A DNA stretch of 64,000 nt from Alphaproteobacteria bacterium (GTDB lineage: Bacteria; Pseudomonadota; Alphaproteobacteria; Rickettsiales; JADKJE01): positions 135,973 to 199,972 of the forward strand of contig JADKJE010000004.1 of NCBI GenBank assembly GCA_016722515.1. The letters run 5' to 3'. The position numbers and the translations under genes are program-made. Positions 8,672-18,169 of the stretch are shown piece by piece. Every line of letters begins with the position of its first letter. Within the stretch, counting starts at the first letter, position 1. Under the pieces are notes generated by a model that saw only the letters and a list, made by a program, of their open reading frames with translations, was not told the DNA's origin and ran no database searches.

Positions 8672-9874
8672 TTAAGCCGTTGGCAGAGTCAGTTCAAAAT
8701 AGAAACGAGACCCCTTTCCCAACTCACTGTCAATTTTGATAACGCTCCCCATTAAACCAACTAAACGCTGGCAAATAGCAAGACCCAATCCGGTCCCGCC
8801 AAATGTCTTGGTTGTAGACATTTCTGCCTGAACAAAATGTCCAAACATTTTATCCATTTTGTCGGCTGCAATCCCTACCCCTGTATCGATAAATTCGAAT
8901 AACACTGTTACCTGATCACGTTGACGCGACACTTCGGAAATGCGAACGGTTACCGTCCCATCTTTGGTAAACTTCACGGCATTGCCAATCAAATTATTAA
9001 ATACCTGGCTTAAACGCAGTGAATCACTCATAACCTTATACGGTTGATCTGGGTTATATTCTAATTTAAGGATATTTTTATTTTTCTCTGCATTGGGTGT
9101 CATCAACTCTACCGAAGCCTTAGCAATATCATTTAGTACAACCGTTTCAGATAATAATTTCAGTTCTCCTGCTTCAATTTTAGAAAAATCAAGAATGTTA
9201 TTGATAATGCCCAGCAATACTTCTCCCGAGTTATAGATGGTTTTAGCATATTTCATCTGCTTTTCGGTAAGCTGAGTATTTAACATCAGTTCGGTCATAC
9301 CAATGACACCATTCATTGGCGTCCGGATTTCATGACTCATATTCGCCAAGAAATTACTTTTTTCCCGCGAGGCTTCCTGCGCGATATCACGGGCAATTTC
9401 TAACTCTTTGGTATAGGCTTGAAGCTTCTTTTGCGCGTCAATGCGTTCTTCGATTTCCTTTTTAAGCTCTTTGTTTTGATCGGTGATTTTTCTAAATAAT
9501 TGAATCCGCTCAATGGTGTTATTCACCACACGACGCATCGCCGATGCCGTGATGACACCTTTAACCAGGTAATCCTGGGCACCTTTGGCCATCGTATCCT
9601 TGGCCACCTGGTCACTTCCATGTCCAGTCAAGATTACGATGGGAACATGCTCTTCCAACCGCCTTAATTCGGTTACCACTTGGGCACCATCAATATCAGG
9701 CAAAAGATAATCAAGTAAGACACAGTCGGGCCTTTCTGCTTTATAGAATTGGATACCTTCCATTCCGGATTCGGCCTCAAAATAAACATAGTCATGATCG
9801 GTATCCTGACGTAAAAAGCGGATATACGCTTCTCTGTCAGCAGCACTATCATCCACGATTAATATTTTAAACAT
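8672..9874 (-). CDS. Receiver-histidine kinase hybrid
   Basis: A 400-residue cytoplasmic protein. Residues 1-120 are a receiver domain (ILIVDDS, phosphoacceptor aspartate in CVLLDYLLPD, ILTGHG, and lysine in YLVKG). A coiled coil (about 125-165) leads to HisKA with the H-box NFLANMSHEIRTPMNGVIGM, and HATPase follows with the N-box LIGNAVKFT, DTGVGIA and GGTGLGLAI. It is a kinase controlled by its own N-terminal receiver and has no membrane segment. GTG codons lie before, but the ATG at 9874 has AGGAG five bases upstream. It follows the single-domain regulator by eight bases. The pel-like operon begins 46 bases downstream on the same strand, so co-transcription is possible. Confidence 0.88.
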   Translation of the reverse strand: MFKILIVDDSAADREAYIRFLRQDTDHDYVYFEAESGMEGIQFYKAERPDCVLLDYLLPDIDGAQVVTELRRLEEHVPIVILTGHGSDQVAKDTMAKGAQDYLVKGVITASAMRRVVNNTIERIQLFRKITDQNKELKKEIEERIDAQKKLQAYTKELEIARDIAQEASREKSNFLANMSHEIRTPMNGVIGMTELMLNTQLTEKQMKYAKTIYNSGEVLLGIINNILDFSKIEAGELKLLSETVVLNDIAKASVELMTPNAEKNKNILKLEYNPDQPYKVMSDSLRLSQVFNNLIGNAVKFTKDGTVTVRISEVSRQRDQVTVLFEFIDTGVGIAADKMDKMFGHFVQAEMSTTKTFGGTGLGLAICQRLVGLMGSVIKIDSELGKGSRFYFELTLPTA

Positions 9875-9882
9875 CACCACTC

Positions 9883-10290
9883 CTATTTACTGTCTAAACA
9901 TTGACGCGTTACATCACGTATGTGATTGAAATATACATTCACATCAAAACTTTTATGCAGATATTGCACGACACCTGCCCGGTATGCCTCTTCAATATCC
10001 TTGGCGTTGGGTGACGATGAGAGCATCACAATTGGTATGTCTTTATAGGTATTTTGCGATTTAATTTTTCGTGTTGCTTCAATACCACTCTGTCCAGGTA
10101 AATTTAAATCCATTAAGATTAAATCTGGCATGTTCACCGCTTGAAAAAGATGACGAATTCCATCTTCTGCACTCACAAAACGAATTAACTCCGATTGCGA
10201 TTGACTCGATTGCAGCGCCCTTTTGGTCGCGTAGAAATCATCATCGCTATCTTCAATCACCATGATCTGATATTTTTTTGGTTGATTCAT
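9883..10290 (-). CDS. Single-domain response regulator (Rcp1-like)
   Basis: 135 residues, only a receiver domain: IMVIEDSDDDFYATKRAL holds the acidic pocket, LILMDLNLPG the phosphorylated aspartate, VMLSSS the threonine/serine switch and YLHKSF the lysine. The DSDDDF and YLHKSFDV features resemble Rcp1-type partners of phytochrome-like kinases. It has no output domain, so it should act as a phosphorelay carrier between the membrane kinase upstream and the hybrid kinase downstream. The ATG at 10290 has AAGGA eight bases before it; an in-frame GTG at 10320 would overlap the upstream gene and is less likely. Confidence 0.85.
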   Translation of the reverse strand: MNQPKKYQIMVIEDSDDDFYATKRALQSSQSQSELIRFVSAEDGIRHLFQAVNMPDLILMDLNLPGQSGIEATRKIKSQNTYKDIPIVMLSSSPNAKDIEEAYRAGVVQYLHKSFDVNVYFNHIRDVTRQCLDSK

Positions 10291-10312
10291 CCCCATATTC
10301 CTTACTAAATCT

Positions 10313-11980
10313 TCATTCACCTAAGGTGAAAAAGAATGTTGTTCCCTTTCCCACTTCAGATTCTAACCAGATAATATTGTTCATTCGCTCCAGAATTTTT
10401 TTAATGATCGTTAAGCCCGAACCAGTTCCACCACCGAATTGTTCTTGTCCATGCAAACGTTTAAAAATCTTAAAGATCGCTTCAAATTGATCCTTATTAA
10501 TGCCAATACCATTATCTTTAACGTAGAATACGGTCTTATTATCCCGCTTCTTATCCAACCACCCGATTTCCAGGCTTTTATGCTCTTTGTCATTATATTT
10601 GATCGCATTCACAACAAGATTTCGAAAGACTTCTGCCACACGGATATGATCACATCTTATAATCGGAAAATGACGAGGAATTTTTAACTCAATCTTTTTT
10701 TCTTCAATCAGCGGCTCCAGGGTTTCCAGCACCTTATCAACAATCTCATTGATATCCGTCTCTTTAACAGCAAGCTCAACACGCCCAACCTGAGAATAAT
10801 ATAAAAGAGCTTCCAGCAATCCTTCCATACGCGAGGATAAACGCGTAATGGAGTTCAGCATACGATTACCATTTTCATCCATTTTATCGCCATAATCTTG
10901 CTGCAGGAACGTTGAATAATTGTGAATACCCCGCAGAGGCTCCTTGAGGTCATGTGAAACGACATAGCAAAAATCATCAAGTTCCTGATTACTACGCTGC
11001 AATTCGTGGGTATAATGGATGATTTCCTGTTGATACCGCTCAATAGCAGAGCCAATATCACAAATAGAACTTTGGTGGATACGATGGTATTCTTTAATCA
11101 ACATAATAAGCAAGGCTATATAAGAAATAATTTTCAAATAGGTCGCCACATACATCCCGTTTCCATATAATTCGTCGGGAGAAAATGCAACCACAATTTC
11201 ATGAAGCACACCTATAAAGCTCCATAATATAAGCGAAAACGACACAAGATCTTTGGTCTTATGATGAATATAGACATAGAGAACCGTATTGCCGATGAAT
11301 AATAACAACGATAGCGTGTCTATTGCATGTTCAACCCCTTGAAACGACCGTGATATGATATGAAAAGCATCGGTAGCTAATAGTGCCGCCATACATATAA
11401 AGCAGATGATGCTGACCTTTATTAATAACAAGCTAAATAACTTACGATTAACGACAATCATCTGATGTGGTTTTTTGACATACCAGATACCAGCCAATAA
11501 CGCTATCAAAGCAACACAGCATTGCCCCAAAAGCCAAACCAGGATCAATGATATTTTTTGTGTATAAATAGTGTCATAATACTGGATACTCAGCAATGCC
11601 GATAATCCATTCCAAATACCGGATATCATCAGCAAGAACGATAACCAGAATAACAGAAAATGCTTGGAATAATTATAATAAGAGACAGAAAAGACCATCG
11701 CTACTGCGGCCAACATACAGGCTATCCACTCCACTAAGGCGTAGAAATTAGCCCCCAGAAGCGATTTCTGGACAAAGGTCATTTGCTCTAAAGGTGTCAT
11801 TTTTAAGAGCAACGTTAGGTTAATATATTGGTAGGGAAGCCCCAGGCTAATCCCGGCAAGATTAAGGATAAATGGCAAAACACAGGCAATCGCAGTCCCA
11901 TAGATGACCCATCTTATAAATGACTGCTTACCGGCAGTTCCGCTTACTGGGGGCATTTGAGCCATCGAAGTACTTTCCAT
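10313..11980 (-). CDS. Membrane histidine kinase with Cph1-type transmitter
   Basis: 555 residues. The N-terminal half is an integral membrane sensor with about eight hydrophobic helices (between residues 20 and 300) and no large external loop, resembling MASE-type sensor regions. A linker (YQQEIIHYTHELQRSNQELDD) leads to HisKA with CYVVSHDLKEPLRGIHNY, then HATPase with NLVVNAIKYND, VKDNGIGI and GTGSGLTIIKKI. The SHDLKEPLR H-box is typical of phytochrome-class and related kinases that signal through single-domain regulators, in line with the Rcp1-like gene directly downstream. First gene of the signalling run; its start ATG at 11980 is the first plausible one. Confidence 0.85.
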   Translation of the reverse strand: MESTSMAQMPPVSGTAGKQSFIRWVIYGTAIACVLPFILNLAGISLGLPYQYINLTLLLKMTPLEQMTFVQKSLLGANFYALVEWIACMLAAVAMVFSVSYYNYSKHFLLFWLSFLLMISGIWNGLSALLSIQYYDTIYTQKISLILVWLLGQCCVALIALLAGIWYVKKPHQMIVVNRKLFSLLLIKVSIICFICMAALLATDAFHIISRSFQGVEHAIDTLSLLLFIGNTVLYVYIHHKTKDLVSFSLILWSFIGVLHEIVVAFSPDELYGNGMYVATYLKIISYIALLIMLIKEYHRIHQSSICDIGSAIERYQQEIIHYTHELQRSNQELDDFCYVVSHDLKEPLRGIHNYSTFLQQDYGDKMDENGNRMLNSITRLSSRMEGLLEALLYYSQVGRVELAVKETDINEIVDKVLETLEPLIEEKKIELKIPRHFPIIRCDHIRVAEVFRNLVVNAIKYNDKEHKSLEIGWLDKKRDNKTVFYVKDNGIGINKDQFEAIFKIFKRLHGQEQFGGGTGSGLTIIKKILERMNNIIWLESEVGKGTTFFFTLGE

Positions 11981-12091
11981 CCGCCGTAGATCCCATATTT
12001 TACATTAAACATCCAGGCCACCCTAGCAAAACAGGGTTAATAAGTTCCTAACTACCCCAAACATTCGGATGAATTAATGCACTCTGGTATC

Positions 12092-12112
12092 TATCATAAT
12101 TTATGATACAAT
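12092..12112 (+). promoter_or_regulatory. Palindrome and -10 box before the PDC kinase gene
   Basis: TATCATAA (12092-12099) and TTATGATA (12101-12108) form a perfect inverted repeat around one base. The right arm overlaps a good -10 hexamer TACAAT (12107-12112). A start near 12119 would make the ATG at 12120 nearly leaderless. A protein bound to the palindrome would occlude the promoter. Confidence 0.45.
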
Positions 12113-12119
12113 ATGCCTC

Positions 12120-14051
12120 ATGAATACAAAGGCACTTTTTTATATTAAAAGCATGAACGCTCAAAATTTTTTTAAAAGAATAAAGCCCTCCTATATCTCT
12201 CTTATTTTAGTAGGGTTTGTGGGAATATGTTCCTTATTAGTATCCCTACTTCTTTACCAATCATACTTGCAAAAGAAAGAGCAGCTTGATGAAAACCTTG
12301 TAGTTGGTGCCAATCACATCCAACGCATTTTTGATGAATCGTTTAATTATGCTTCGGGTCTTGTCTCTTATCTGGGTAACATCATTTTATCTCAACCGGA
12401 CACCTCCCCCACAGCCATTAAAGATGCCTTTCAAAATGTCCCCAGTTTTTCATCTGAGCGAATGGAATTATTCTCATGGTCCCTCTTTGACTGGATTAAT
12501 GCCCATGATATAATGACCGTTAGTACCCGGCATGGTATCTTACAAAAACAAAACCCGATGTCTCATCGCAGCTATGTCCAGCAGGCTCATAAACAACCAT
12601 GGAACCTGCTATTTTCAGATCCCACTATCGGCATTCCTAGCGGCCAACTTGTTATTCCTGCTGGAATGGGTATTGCGTTACCCAAAGGGCGCTATCTTGG
12701 TACGATTAGTATGGGATTTGATATTCTCAAAATCATCAGCAAGATTGATGCATCAAACAAAGGACTCGGTATCAGTTACGTGGTATTTAATGACCATCTT
12801 AAAATAGTCGCTTCGTCCATAAATATCACCTCCTCTGATTTTCCCATTTCGTACGCACAACTTACTCAAGAAATTCAAGCTCGACCATCCGGTTTCCTGA
12901 ATCGCCCTGTTAGCTTTAAGGGCATTAATTATCAATATTTCACACATATATCCAATACCCCTTTCACCATATTAACCGGCTATAGCCGGTCTTCGTTTTA
13001 CGATATCATCTGGAATGATCTCAATTTTCTAGGGATGATGAGCGCTTTATTTGTTTTTATGGTGATACTCGTTGTATTGGCCATTGTTCGTTTGTTTATT
13101 AAACCTATTCACGAGATAGTACTGCTTAGCCACCGCCTGGAACATACTGAAAAAATACGCTTACTTAATATCCCTCGACCACAGAGCAAAGAGCTTCGTA
13201 CCATCATCAAAAAACTAGTAAGACTTCATGTCTATAAACGGCTCTATCGACAATATCGGTCGCTTTATCATTTAAGCCAGGAAGAGTATAAAAGATCCGA
13301 ATGTGATTCCACCCACACCAAATACGAATTAGTTCAGTTGCGGCATATCCTTGCTCATGATATTAAGACATCAATTAACCAGGCACAGCATACCCATAAA
13401 ACCTTGCTTCAAGACAGCTCAGACGCCTCCTCTGAGCCTGACCAGAATAACGCTCAAATATCCCTTTATTTACAGAAAGCATCAGAAGCCGTTGATTCAA
13501 TGCTTTCTTCACTACCATCGCACACTGATTTTACACCTGTTAAGCTCGATGAATCCGTTGATATTGGCGAATTACTTCGTGATATTATAGGGCTTCACAG
13601 TTCCTATGCTAAACTAAAAAATGTGCAGATAATCCCAGACATAGATTCAGAATATAAATACCTGGTGTCTGGCAGCCGTCAGGAATTATTCAGGGCATTT
13701 GATCAACTTATAACCAATGCAATTAAATTTAGCCCAAGCCACGCCAATAAGCGGATTTGGATTAACAGCCATATTAATGACCGCCAAATGTCGATCTTAA
13801 TCCGTGACGAAGGATATGGCATTGAAAACATCGAAGAAACCCTTAAGCCCCCGCAGCACTTTGCGGCTCACATTAGCACGCTGGGTGCTTCCTCATATGG
13901 CCTTTATAATGTTAAATTGATTATTGAAACACTTCACCAGGGGGTTCTCGACATTGAAAGCACACCGGGGAAAGGCACGACCGTTTTTTGCCACTTCCCC
14001 AGATCGCGCCTTAAAATTTCTGGATCTTCATCCCCTCAGCGTGAAGAATAA
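12120..14051 (+). CDS. Membrane histidine kinase with periplasmic PDC/Cache-like sensor
   Basis: 643 residues. One membrane helix near residues 26-48 and a second near 300-320 flank a periplasmic domain with SFDWIN-like, GILQKQNPMSHRSYVQQA, DPTIGIPSGQLVIPAGMG and LGTISMGFDI blocks, a PDC/Cache-type ligand sensor. The cytoplasmic part has a linker coiled coil, the H-box RHILAHDIKTSINQ (about 415-430) and an HATPase domain with LITNAIKFSP and RDEGYGIEN. A partner regulator is not adjacent. The end overlaps the convergent Crp-family gene by 41 bases. The start is uncertain: neither 12120 nor the in-frame ATG at 12153 has a clear Shine-Dalgarno sequence. Confidence 0.82.
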   Translation: MNTKALFYIKSMNAQNFFKRIKPSYISLILVGFVGICSLLVSLLLYQSYLQKKEQLDENLVVGANHIQRIFDESFNYASGLVSYLGNIILSQPDTSPTAIKDAFQNVPSFSSERMELFSWSLFDWINAHDIMTVSTRHGILQKQNPMSHRSYVQQAHKQPWNLLFSDPTIGIPSGQLVIPAGMGIALPKGRYLGTISMGFDILKIISKIDASNKGLGISYVVFNDHLKIVASSINITSSDFPISYAQLTQEIQARPSGFLNRPVSFKGINYQYFTHISNTPFTILTGYSRSSFYDIIWNDLNFLGMMSALFVFMVILVVLAIVRLFIKPIHEIVLLSHRLEHTEKIRLLNIPRPQSKELRTIIKKLVRLHVYKRLYRQYRSLYHLSQEEYKRSECDSTHTKYELVQLRHILAHDIKTSINQAQHTHKTLLQDSSDASSEPDQNNAQISLYLQKASEAVDSMLSSLPSHTDFTPVKLDESVDIGELLRDIIGLHSSYAKLKNVQIIPDIDSEYKYLVSGSRQELFRAFDQLITNAIKFSPSHANKRIWINSHINDRQMSILIRDEGYGIENIEETLKPPQHFAAHISTLGASSYGLYNVKLIIETLHQGVLDIESTPGKGTTVFCHFPRSRLKISGSSSPQREE

Positions 14052-14793
14052 TATAATCCTGGCGCCGATGTAAGGAATGATAGGCCTCACATTCGCCCGA
14101 TACCGAACATGAGCTGCAAACATACCCCCCAAGACGCTTTACATCATGAATCGCCACGCTGGTTCCTCGTACACTCATCCCATATTCTTTGAGTTTGGTT
14201 ACTGCACGTGAGAAAGTTTCCAACTCCATACCAAGCCTGGATGCAATTAACGTTTTACTATACGGTAATTCAAAATCATGCAAATTTAGATCATATAACA
14301 CACAAAGCCGCTGCAGAAAACAGGCTACCAGCTGTGCCGCAGACATGGTTGCCTGATGTTCAGCCTCAATTTCAGCCATATGTGCCTGATGGGCAATGAG
14401 GGAGAACAGGTTGAGAGCAACATGACTATGCTGCCTGATCGCGTCCTTAAACCATTCTATAGGAAATTCTATCACGGCCGATTCTTCGACTGGCATAGCA
14501 TTCACACGATGGCTCCGACACACATCGAAAATCTCGCTTTCACACAGTGTCTGCCCCATGGTTAGTACATTGATCGTTTTCTCCTTACCATCAGGACTGG
14601 TTCTAAACAGGCGAATCATACCGCTGATGATGATATAAAAATGCGTCACCGGTTCACCATGTGCAAATAACATGTCTCCGCGGGCACATTGTCGCACATA
14701 CCCACCGCTCAGTAACGTCTCTTTATCCTGTTCAGGAACACCAGAAAACAATGGAATCATCCTGACAACATCAGCAGAAATTGTCAGAGGCAT
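14011..14793 (-). CDS. Crp/Fnr-family transcription regulator
   Basis: 260 residues. An N-terminal cyclic-nucleotide-type beta barrel (IPLFSGVPEQDKETLLSGG... to about 120) is followed by a dimer helix and a winged HTH with YSKTLIASRLGMELETFSRAVTKL (about 180-205), the Crp recognition-helix pattern. The N-terminal cysteines of oxygen-sensing Fnr are absent. After the HTH comes an unusual cysteine group, CSSCSVSGEC, near residues 230-240, outside the standard fold. Effector and targets are unknown. The 3' end overlaps the convergent kinase gene by 41 bases, so the two transcripts could be mutually antisense. Confidence 0.85.
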   Translation of the reverse strand: MPLTISADVVRMIPLFSGVPEQDKETLLSGGYVRQCARGDMLFAHGEPVTHFYIIISGMIRLFRTSPDGKEKTINVLTMGQTLCESEIFDVCRSHRVNAMPVEESAVIEFPIEWFKDAIRQHSHVALNLFSLIAHQAHMAEIEAEHQATMSAAQLVACFLQRLCVLYDLNLHDFELPYSKTLIASRLGMELETFSRAVTKLKEYGMSVRGTSVAIHDVKRLGGYVCSSCSVSGECEAYHSLHRRQDYIILHAEGMKIQKF

Positions 14794-14890
14794 ACACTCT
14801 CACTAAAACTAAATCCAACCCTAAGCTTAATTGCAAATAGCTTAATGTTCGATGAATGAAATCTTTTATTTCCTAAGAAGTTTAGTCACA

Positions 14891-14941
14891 GAATTCTAGA
14901 TGCCAATAAAGAACCATTAGGCAAAAGAGCACCTATCGTCT
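14891..14941 (+). repeat. 51-bp direct repeat, left copy
   Basis: Matches 27114-27164 at 50 of 51 positions in the same orientation. Both copies can be read as ILDANKEPLGKR(T/A)PIV, so they are remnants of one protein-coding sequence. Here the frame ends after a further eight codons. The two copies bracket the CDI-like locus. Confidence 0.85.
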
Positions 14942-15356
14942 TGTTTTCGTCGGCTACTGAGATTTGAAATTTCAGATCATTATAAATCAATATGTTATTG
15001 ATTGAGAAAATTCGATTTGGGTGTCCAGAGGAAATTTTGTATGTTCCTTTGATGTACATGCGATCCTAGAAGAACAAGAGCGGTAGCCTTAGTATCCCCA
15101 GCCAAGCTGTTTCACGATCTCAGAGATTCAAACCATCCGATCGACAACACCGCAAAGATGATAAACAAAAAGATGGTAACTCATCTCCACGGATCTAGAC
15201 TAACGCACAGATACAGTATTAATACTAGGGTCGATCCTCATGCCATACTTGACTTGGAATGAGGAAAGACCCATAAGACGTTATTTGCCCCATACCTGTT
15301 TAAAGGCTCGGGAGTGTTTAAATAACTGTGTCACTTGATAGCAAGTTAAGCAAAAA

Positions 15357-15407
15357 GCTGTTATGCATCGTGTAGTGAGCGTAGCGAACGTAACGATGCA
15401 TAACAGC
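15357..15407. repeat. Variable-stem/constant-loop hairpin, member 3
   Basis: Perfect 15-bp arms GCTGTTATGCATCGT (15357-15371) and its complement (15393-15407) around a 21-base loop with GTGAGCGTAGCGAAC. The loop is a shorter relative of the GAGCCGTAGGCGAG core in the other hairpins; the stem is unrelated to theirs. It sits downstream of the last immunity-like gene of the CDI-like locus and has no T-run behind it. Confidence 0.65.
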
Positions 15408-15457
15408 GACTAAACCTAACTTTTATTAAAGGACACCTCTATGTCAAGGATATCAAA

Positions 15458-16144
15458 TTATTGATCTTCATTACGGATAACATCGTTGGAATCAAATTTG
15501 ACACCTTCTTCAACCATGGTAACCCTGAAACCATTTTGCTGTAAGTATCGAATTAAACCTTGGACATAATAAGGATCCTTGTTATCAAAATATTCATTAG
15601 GAACTCCCCTCATGGTTCTTCCCTTAACTTCTGGGATTGGTCTTACACCACTCCATAAATACAAAGTGAGACCCTTATCCCTATTTGTTCGTCTAACAAA
15701 AGAATATAGTAGCCATTTGCAGGGATTGTCCAACGGAAATGAATCTATGTGATTATTCTTGTCAATAACAATGTAACCACAATCTAGAGGTAATTGAGGA
15801 TTATCAATTTCAAAATTTTCTTTTCCAGCGATGTCACTTTTTAAATATAACAAGTATTCATTTGAAAGAGTTTTATTCACGGTTGAATTATTTAAATCGT
15901 CAACGTCCCTTAAAATTACTTTCTTAATTAGGCCTAATAATTTCTTTGTATAATTTTCTTGATGTGTCAACGGCCTTCCTGGAATAGGGTATCCCAAATA
16001 AATGACCGAGATTCTTACTGGATGTATTAGATCTCTTTCTTCATTTTTCCACCACGTATCTTCTTTTATACCAGAAGAATAAGAGGATTGAATATCAATA
16101 AATGTTATAATTGCACATAACAGAAGATTAATAGTTATTTTCAT
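15458..16144 (-). CDS. Exported immunity-like protein, paralogue B
   Basis: 228 residues with an N-terminal signal peptide (MKITINLLLCAIITFIDIQ...). It is a clear paralogue of the protein at 20045-20764: shared blocks are (Y/H)PV(K/R)I near residues 40-45, PLDCGY(L/I)(I/V)IDK, EWLLYS/KWLLYS, and KDPY(F/Y) followed by a C-terminal VEE(N/G)V(D/K)F motif. That paralogue directly follows the toxin end of the CdiA-like gene, so this one is probably also an immunity or toxin-accessory protein. Its signal peptide would place it in the periplasm, unusual for CDI immunity proteins, which are usually cytoplasmic or inner-membrane. No family name is recognised. Last gene of the locus. Confidence 0.6.
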   Translation of the reverse strand: MKITINLLLCAIITFIDIQSSYSSGIKEDTWWKNEERDLIHPVRISVIYLGYPIPGRPLTHQENYTKKLLGLIKKVILRDVDDLNNSTVNKTLSNEYLLYLKSDIAGKENFEIDNPQLPLDCGYIVIDKNNHIDSFPLDNPCKWLLYSFVRRTNRDKGLTLYLWSGVRPIPEVKGRTMRGVPNEYFDNKDPYYVQGLIRYLQQNGFRVTMVEEGVKFDSNDVIRNEDQ

Positions 16145-16188
16145 TAGTATCCTCCATCTGCTAAAAGTTTGTCGTATACATTATATAA

Positions 16189-16527
16189 CTATGCAAATAA
16201 ATCATCATATTCCAAATATGAAATAATGATCTCTACATCAGCCAATGCGTTAATATCAATATATATATGCCGGGGCTCGCCAGCATATACGACTTGCTTG
16301 AAACATTCGGAAATTTTCTTACATTCATCTTCGGTTAGTAATAAATTACTATTATTTAAGGAACCTATATCACAAATTCCCGTGATATTCTTATCATTTA
16401 AAAATACTCCTTTTTTGTTAATAAAAAAATTAGAAGCATTTAAAAATCCTTCTTTCGTGCTTACTATAAGTAGATAGGGATGATTTTCTTTAAAATTTTC
16501 TATGTACTTTATTTTTAACATAGTCAA
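16189..16527 (-). CDS. Candidate cytoplasmic immunity protein for the displaced toxin module
   Basis: 112 residues, acidic, no signal peptide or membrane segment, not recognised as a known family. It begins five bases after the stop codon of the toxin-like reading frame ending at 16532, the standard spacing of a cdiA-CT/cdiI pair. Very AT-rich with many Asn, Ile and Lys codons, unlike the GC-richer toxin backbone upstream, which is typical of exchangeable toxin/immunity ends. The role is inferred from position and size only. Confidence 0.5.
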   Translation of the reverse strand: MTMLKIKYIENFKENHPYLLIVSTKEGFLNASNFFINKKGVFLNDKNITGICDIGSLNNSNLLLTEDECKKISECFKQVVYAGEPRHIYIDINALADVEIIISYLEYDDLFA

Positions 16528-16531
16528 GCTA

Positions 16532-17957
16532 CTATTTTCTGGTTGGCAAATTACCTATTGGAACATTTTGCCAAGCCTGATTTAAACCAGAGGGCTTATA
16601 GTCCCAATGCGGATTATGATATTTATCTCCAGGGAAGCATCTCCATTCCCCTCCGTTTTGATCATACAGACTTTTTTCTCCTCTTGATAGTGGTTTCGCT
16701 CTTGAAGGATCTCCTTCTATAAATTCTCCCGATATTGGAGGAATTGGCCAGGTTTGCGTATCATTAAGTTTTACAGTATTTCTCCAATCATCGGGTAACT
16801 GACTCGTAAACACATCAATCCCATCAACATCCGGTATCTCAAACCCAGGTAATGTATTATCATACCCAGGGAAACTTAATCCAGGATCTTTCGGAAGGGT
16901 GCTGCCGTCATGAGAGCTGTAACCCTCTAAATCGATACCGTTATTGCCGCTTGTTCCCATCATTGGATTGTTGGGATCGAGGCCACTCAGGGTATTTGTT
17001 ATATACGCATTCGTTAAAAATTGAGCTAAACTGGCAGCGCTTGTTTGAATCTTTAATTCCAGCTGTTGTGCGCTTAAGAAAAGTCCATCACCTTCACCCA
17101 GTAAAAAACCATCGGTACCGGCTGCTCCGCCTCCGGCTAATCCCGCTACCCCAAAAACCGATACGGTTATTCCTGCTAATGCTAGTGCTTTGAAGCTTGC
17201 ATCCTGATTGGCCACACGACAGGTAGGATCGGCATTGCAGACATTGTCGAATGCGATCAATCCCTCATCTGCATAAAGTGATCCGATACTCGGTGTTTTA
17301 AGTGTTTCCTGATAAAGTTTATTCGCAAAGTCTTGATCACTTTTACTGATAACAATCGTGCCGCTCTTCAACTCAATATGGCACATACTGGCGGCATATG
17401 CGTCTGCCACAAAGAGGCTTCGGATATTAAAACTAACCTCGTCACATCCAGTAAGCTGTTCAGGTGTGATTTCACCATCTTTAAAGCTTCCATCACGGCT
17501 TTAACATTGTCTTTGCTGTTTGCATTTAACATGTTTTGATCCACAGCCTGATCAATCGCTTGGTCAAACACAGCAGATAGTTTGTCACTTAGTGATGCCG
17601 CAGCATCACCTATAAACGTGACGGCTATGGTTAATGTTTTTCCATCAATCGGTATCTCAATATCGAGGGAATTATGTTCATCTTTAACAATTTCCTGAAC
17701 CTTATTTACATCACGATTTAAATCGTTAAGTTCATCAGTGGTTGCTGGTTCGCCATTAATCGTAATGGTTCCTTCACCAACCGTGGCATGGGTTATACCA
17801 ATTGTCTTATCATCATCAATACGTACAGAAGAGGTTAATGACGAAGGTAGAGACGTGTTGGTGCCCGCTACCGGTTTTGCCGGTGTGCCAGTGCCACCAT
17901 TATTGCCGCCAAAGCTCCAACCTGCAGCAAGGCCAGCACCACTATAATGCCATACAT
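16532..17957 (-). pseudogene. Displaced ('orphan') CdiA C-terminal toxin module, frameshifted
   Basis: The 5' part, reading from 17957, repeats the backbone of the main CdiA-like gene (NDLNRDVNKVQEIV.DEH matches NGVNRDVNKVQEILVDEH there). It then passes through a helical region and a glycine-rich stretch (AGLAGGGAAGTDG) to a distinct C-terminus with GGEWRCFPGDKYHNPHWDY. The histidine-rich GDKYHNPHWD block looks like a polymorphic-toxin nuclease end (perhaps the Ntox37 class, not certain). No signal peptide or secretion domain is present, so it is a cassette that could replace the current toxin end by recombination. Near 17480 a run of three bases must be four to join the two halves in one frame. 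Its 5' boundary is cut by an IS3 remnant. Confidence 0.65.
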
Positions 17958-18169
17958 CTGAAGAAAGTTTACCGATTATACCGAGAAGAAAACTTATCCG
18001 TTAAACGTCGCAAGGGCAGGAAACGCGCATTGGGACGCCGTGTTCCCTTGCCATGCTCTCGCCGATTGCACGAAATATGGTCACTTGATTTTATGAGTGA
18101 TGCTTTAGTGGATGATCGAAGATTCCGTATCCTTTGGATTATGGATTACTATAGCCGCCAATGCCTTAA
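17958..18169 (+). mobile_element. IS3-family orfB fragment, inverted relative to the full copy
   Basis: About 210 bases nearly identical to the internal part of the IS3 element at 18615-19847 but on the opposite strand: [19 protein letters not shown] through LDFMSDAL to YYSRQCLN. Both ends are cut inside orfB; neither terminal repeat is present. It lies exactly between the displaced toxin module and the next immunity-like gene and looks like a relic of recombination between IS copies. Confidence 0.8.

Larger units (their letters stand above)
14794..15457. other. Gene-poor stretch between the Crp gene and the CDI-like locus
   Basis: About 660 bases without a convincing gene. It contains the 51-bp repeat copy at 14891-14941 (a short coding remnant that soon meets a stop) and the hairpin at 15357-15407. 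Nothing else recognisable was found on either strand; the rest looks like decayed sequence. Confidence 0.6.
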
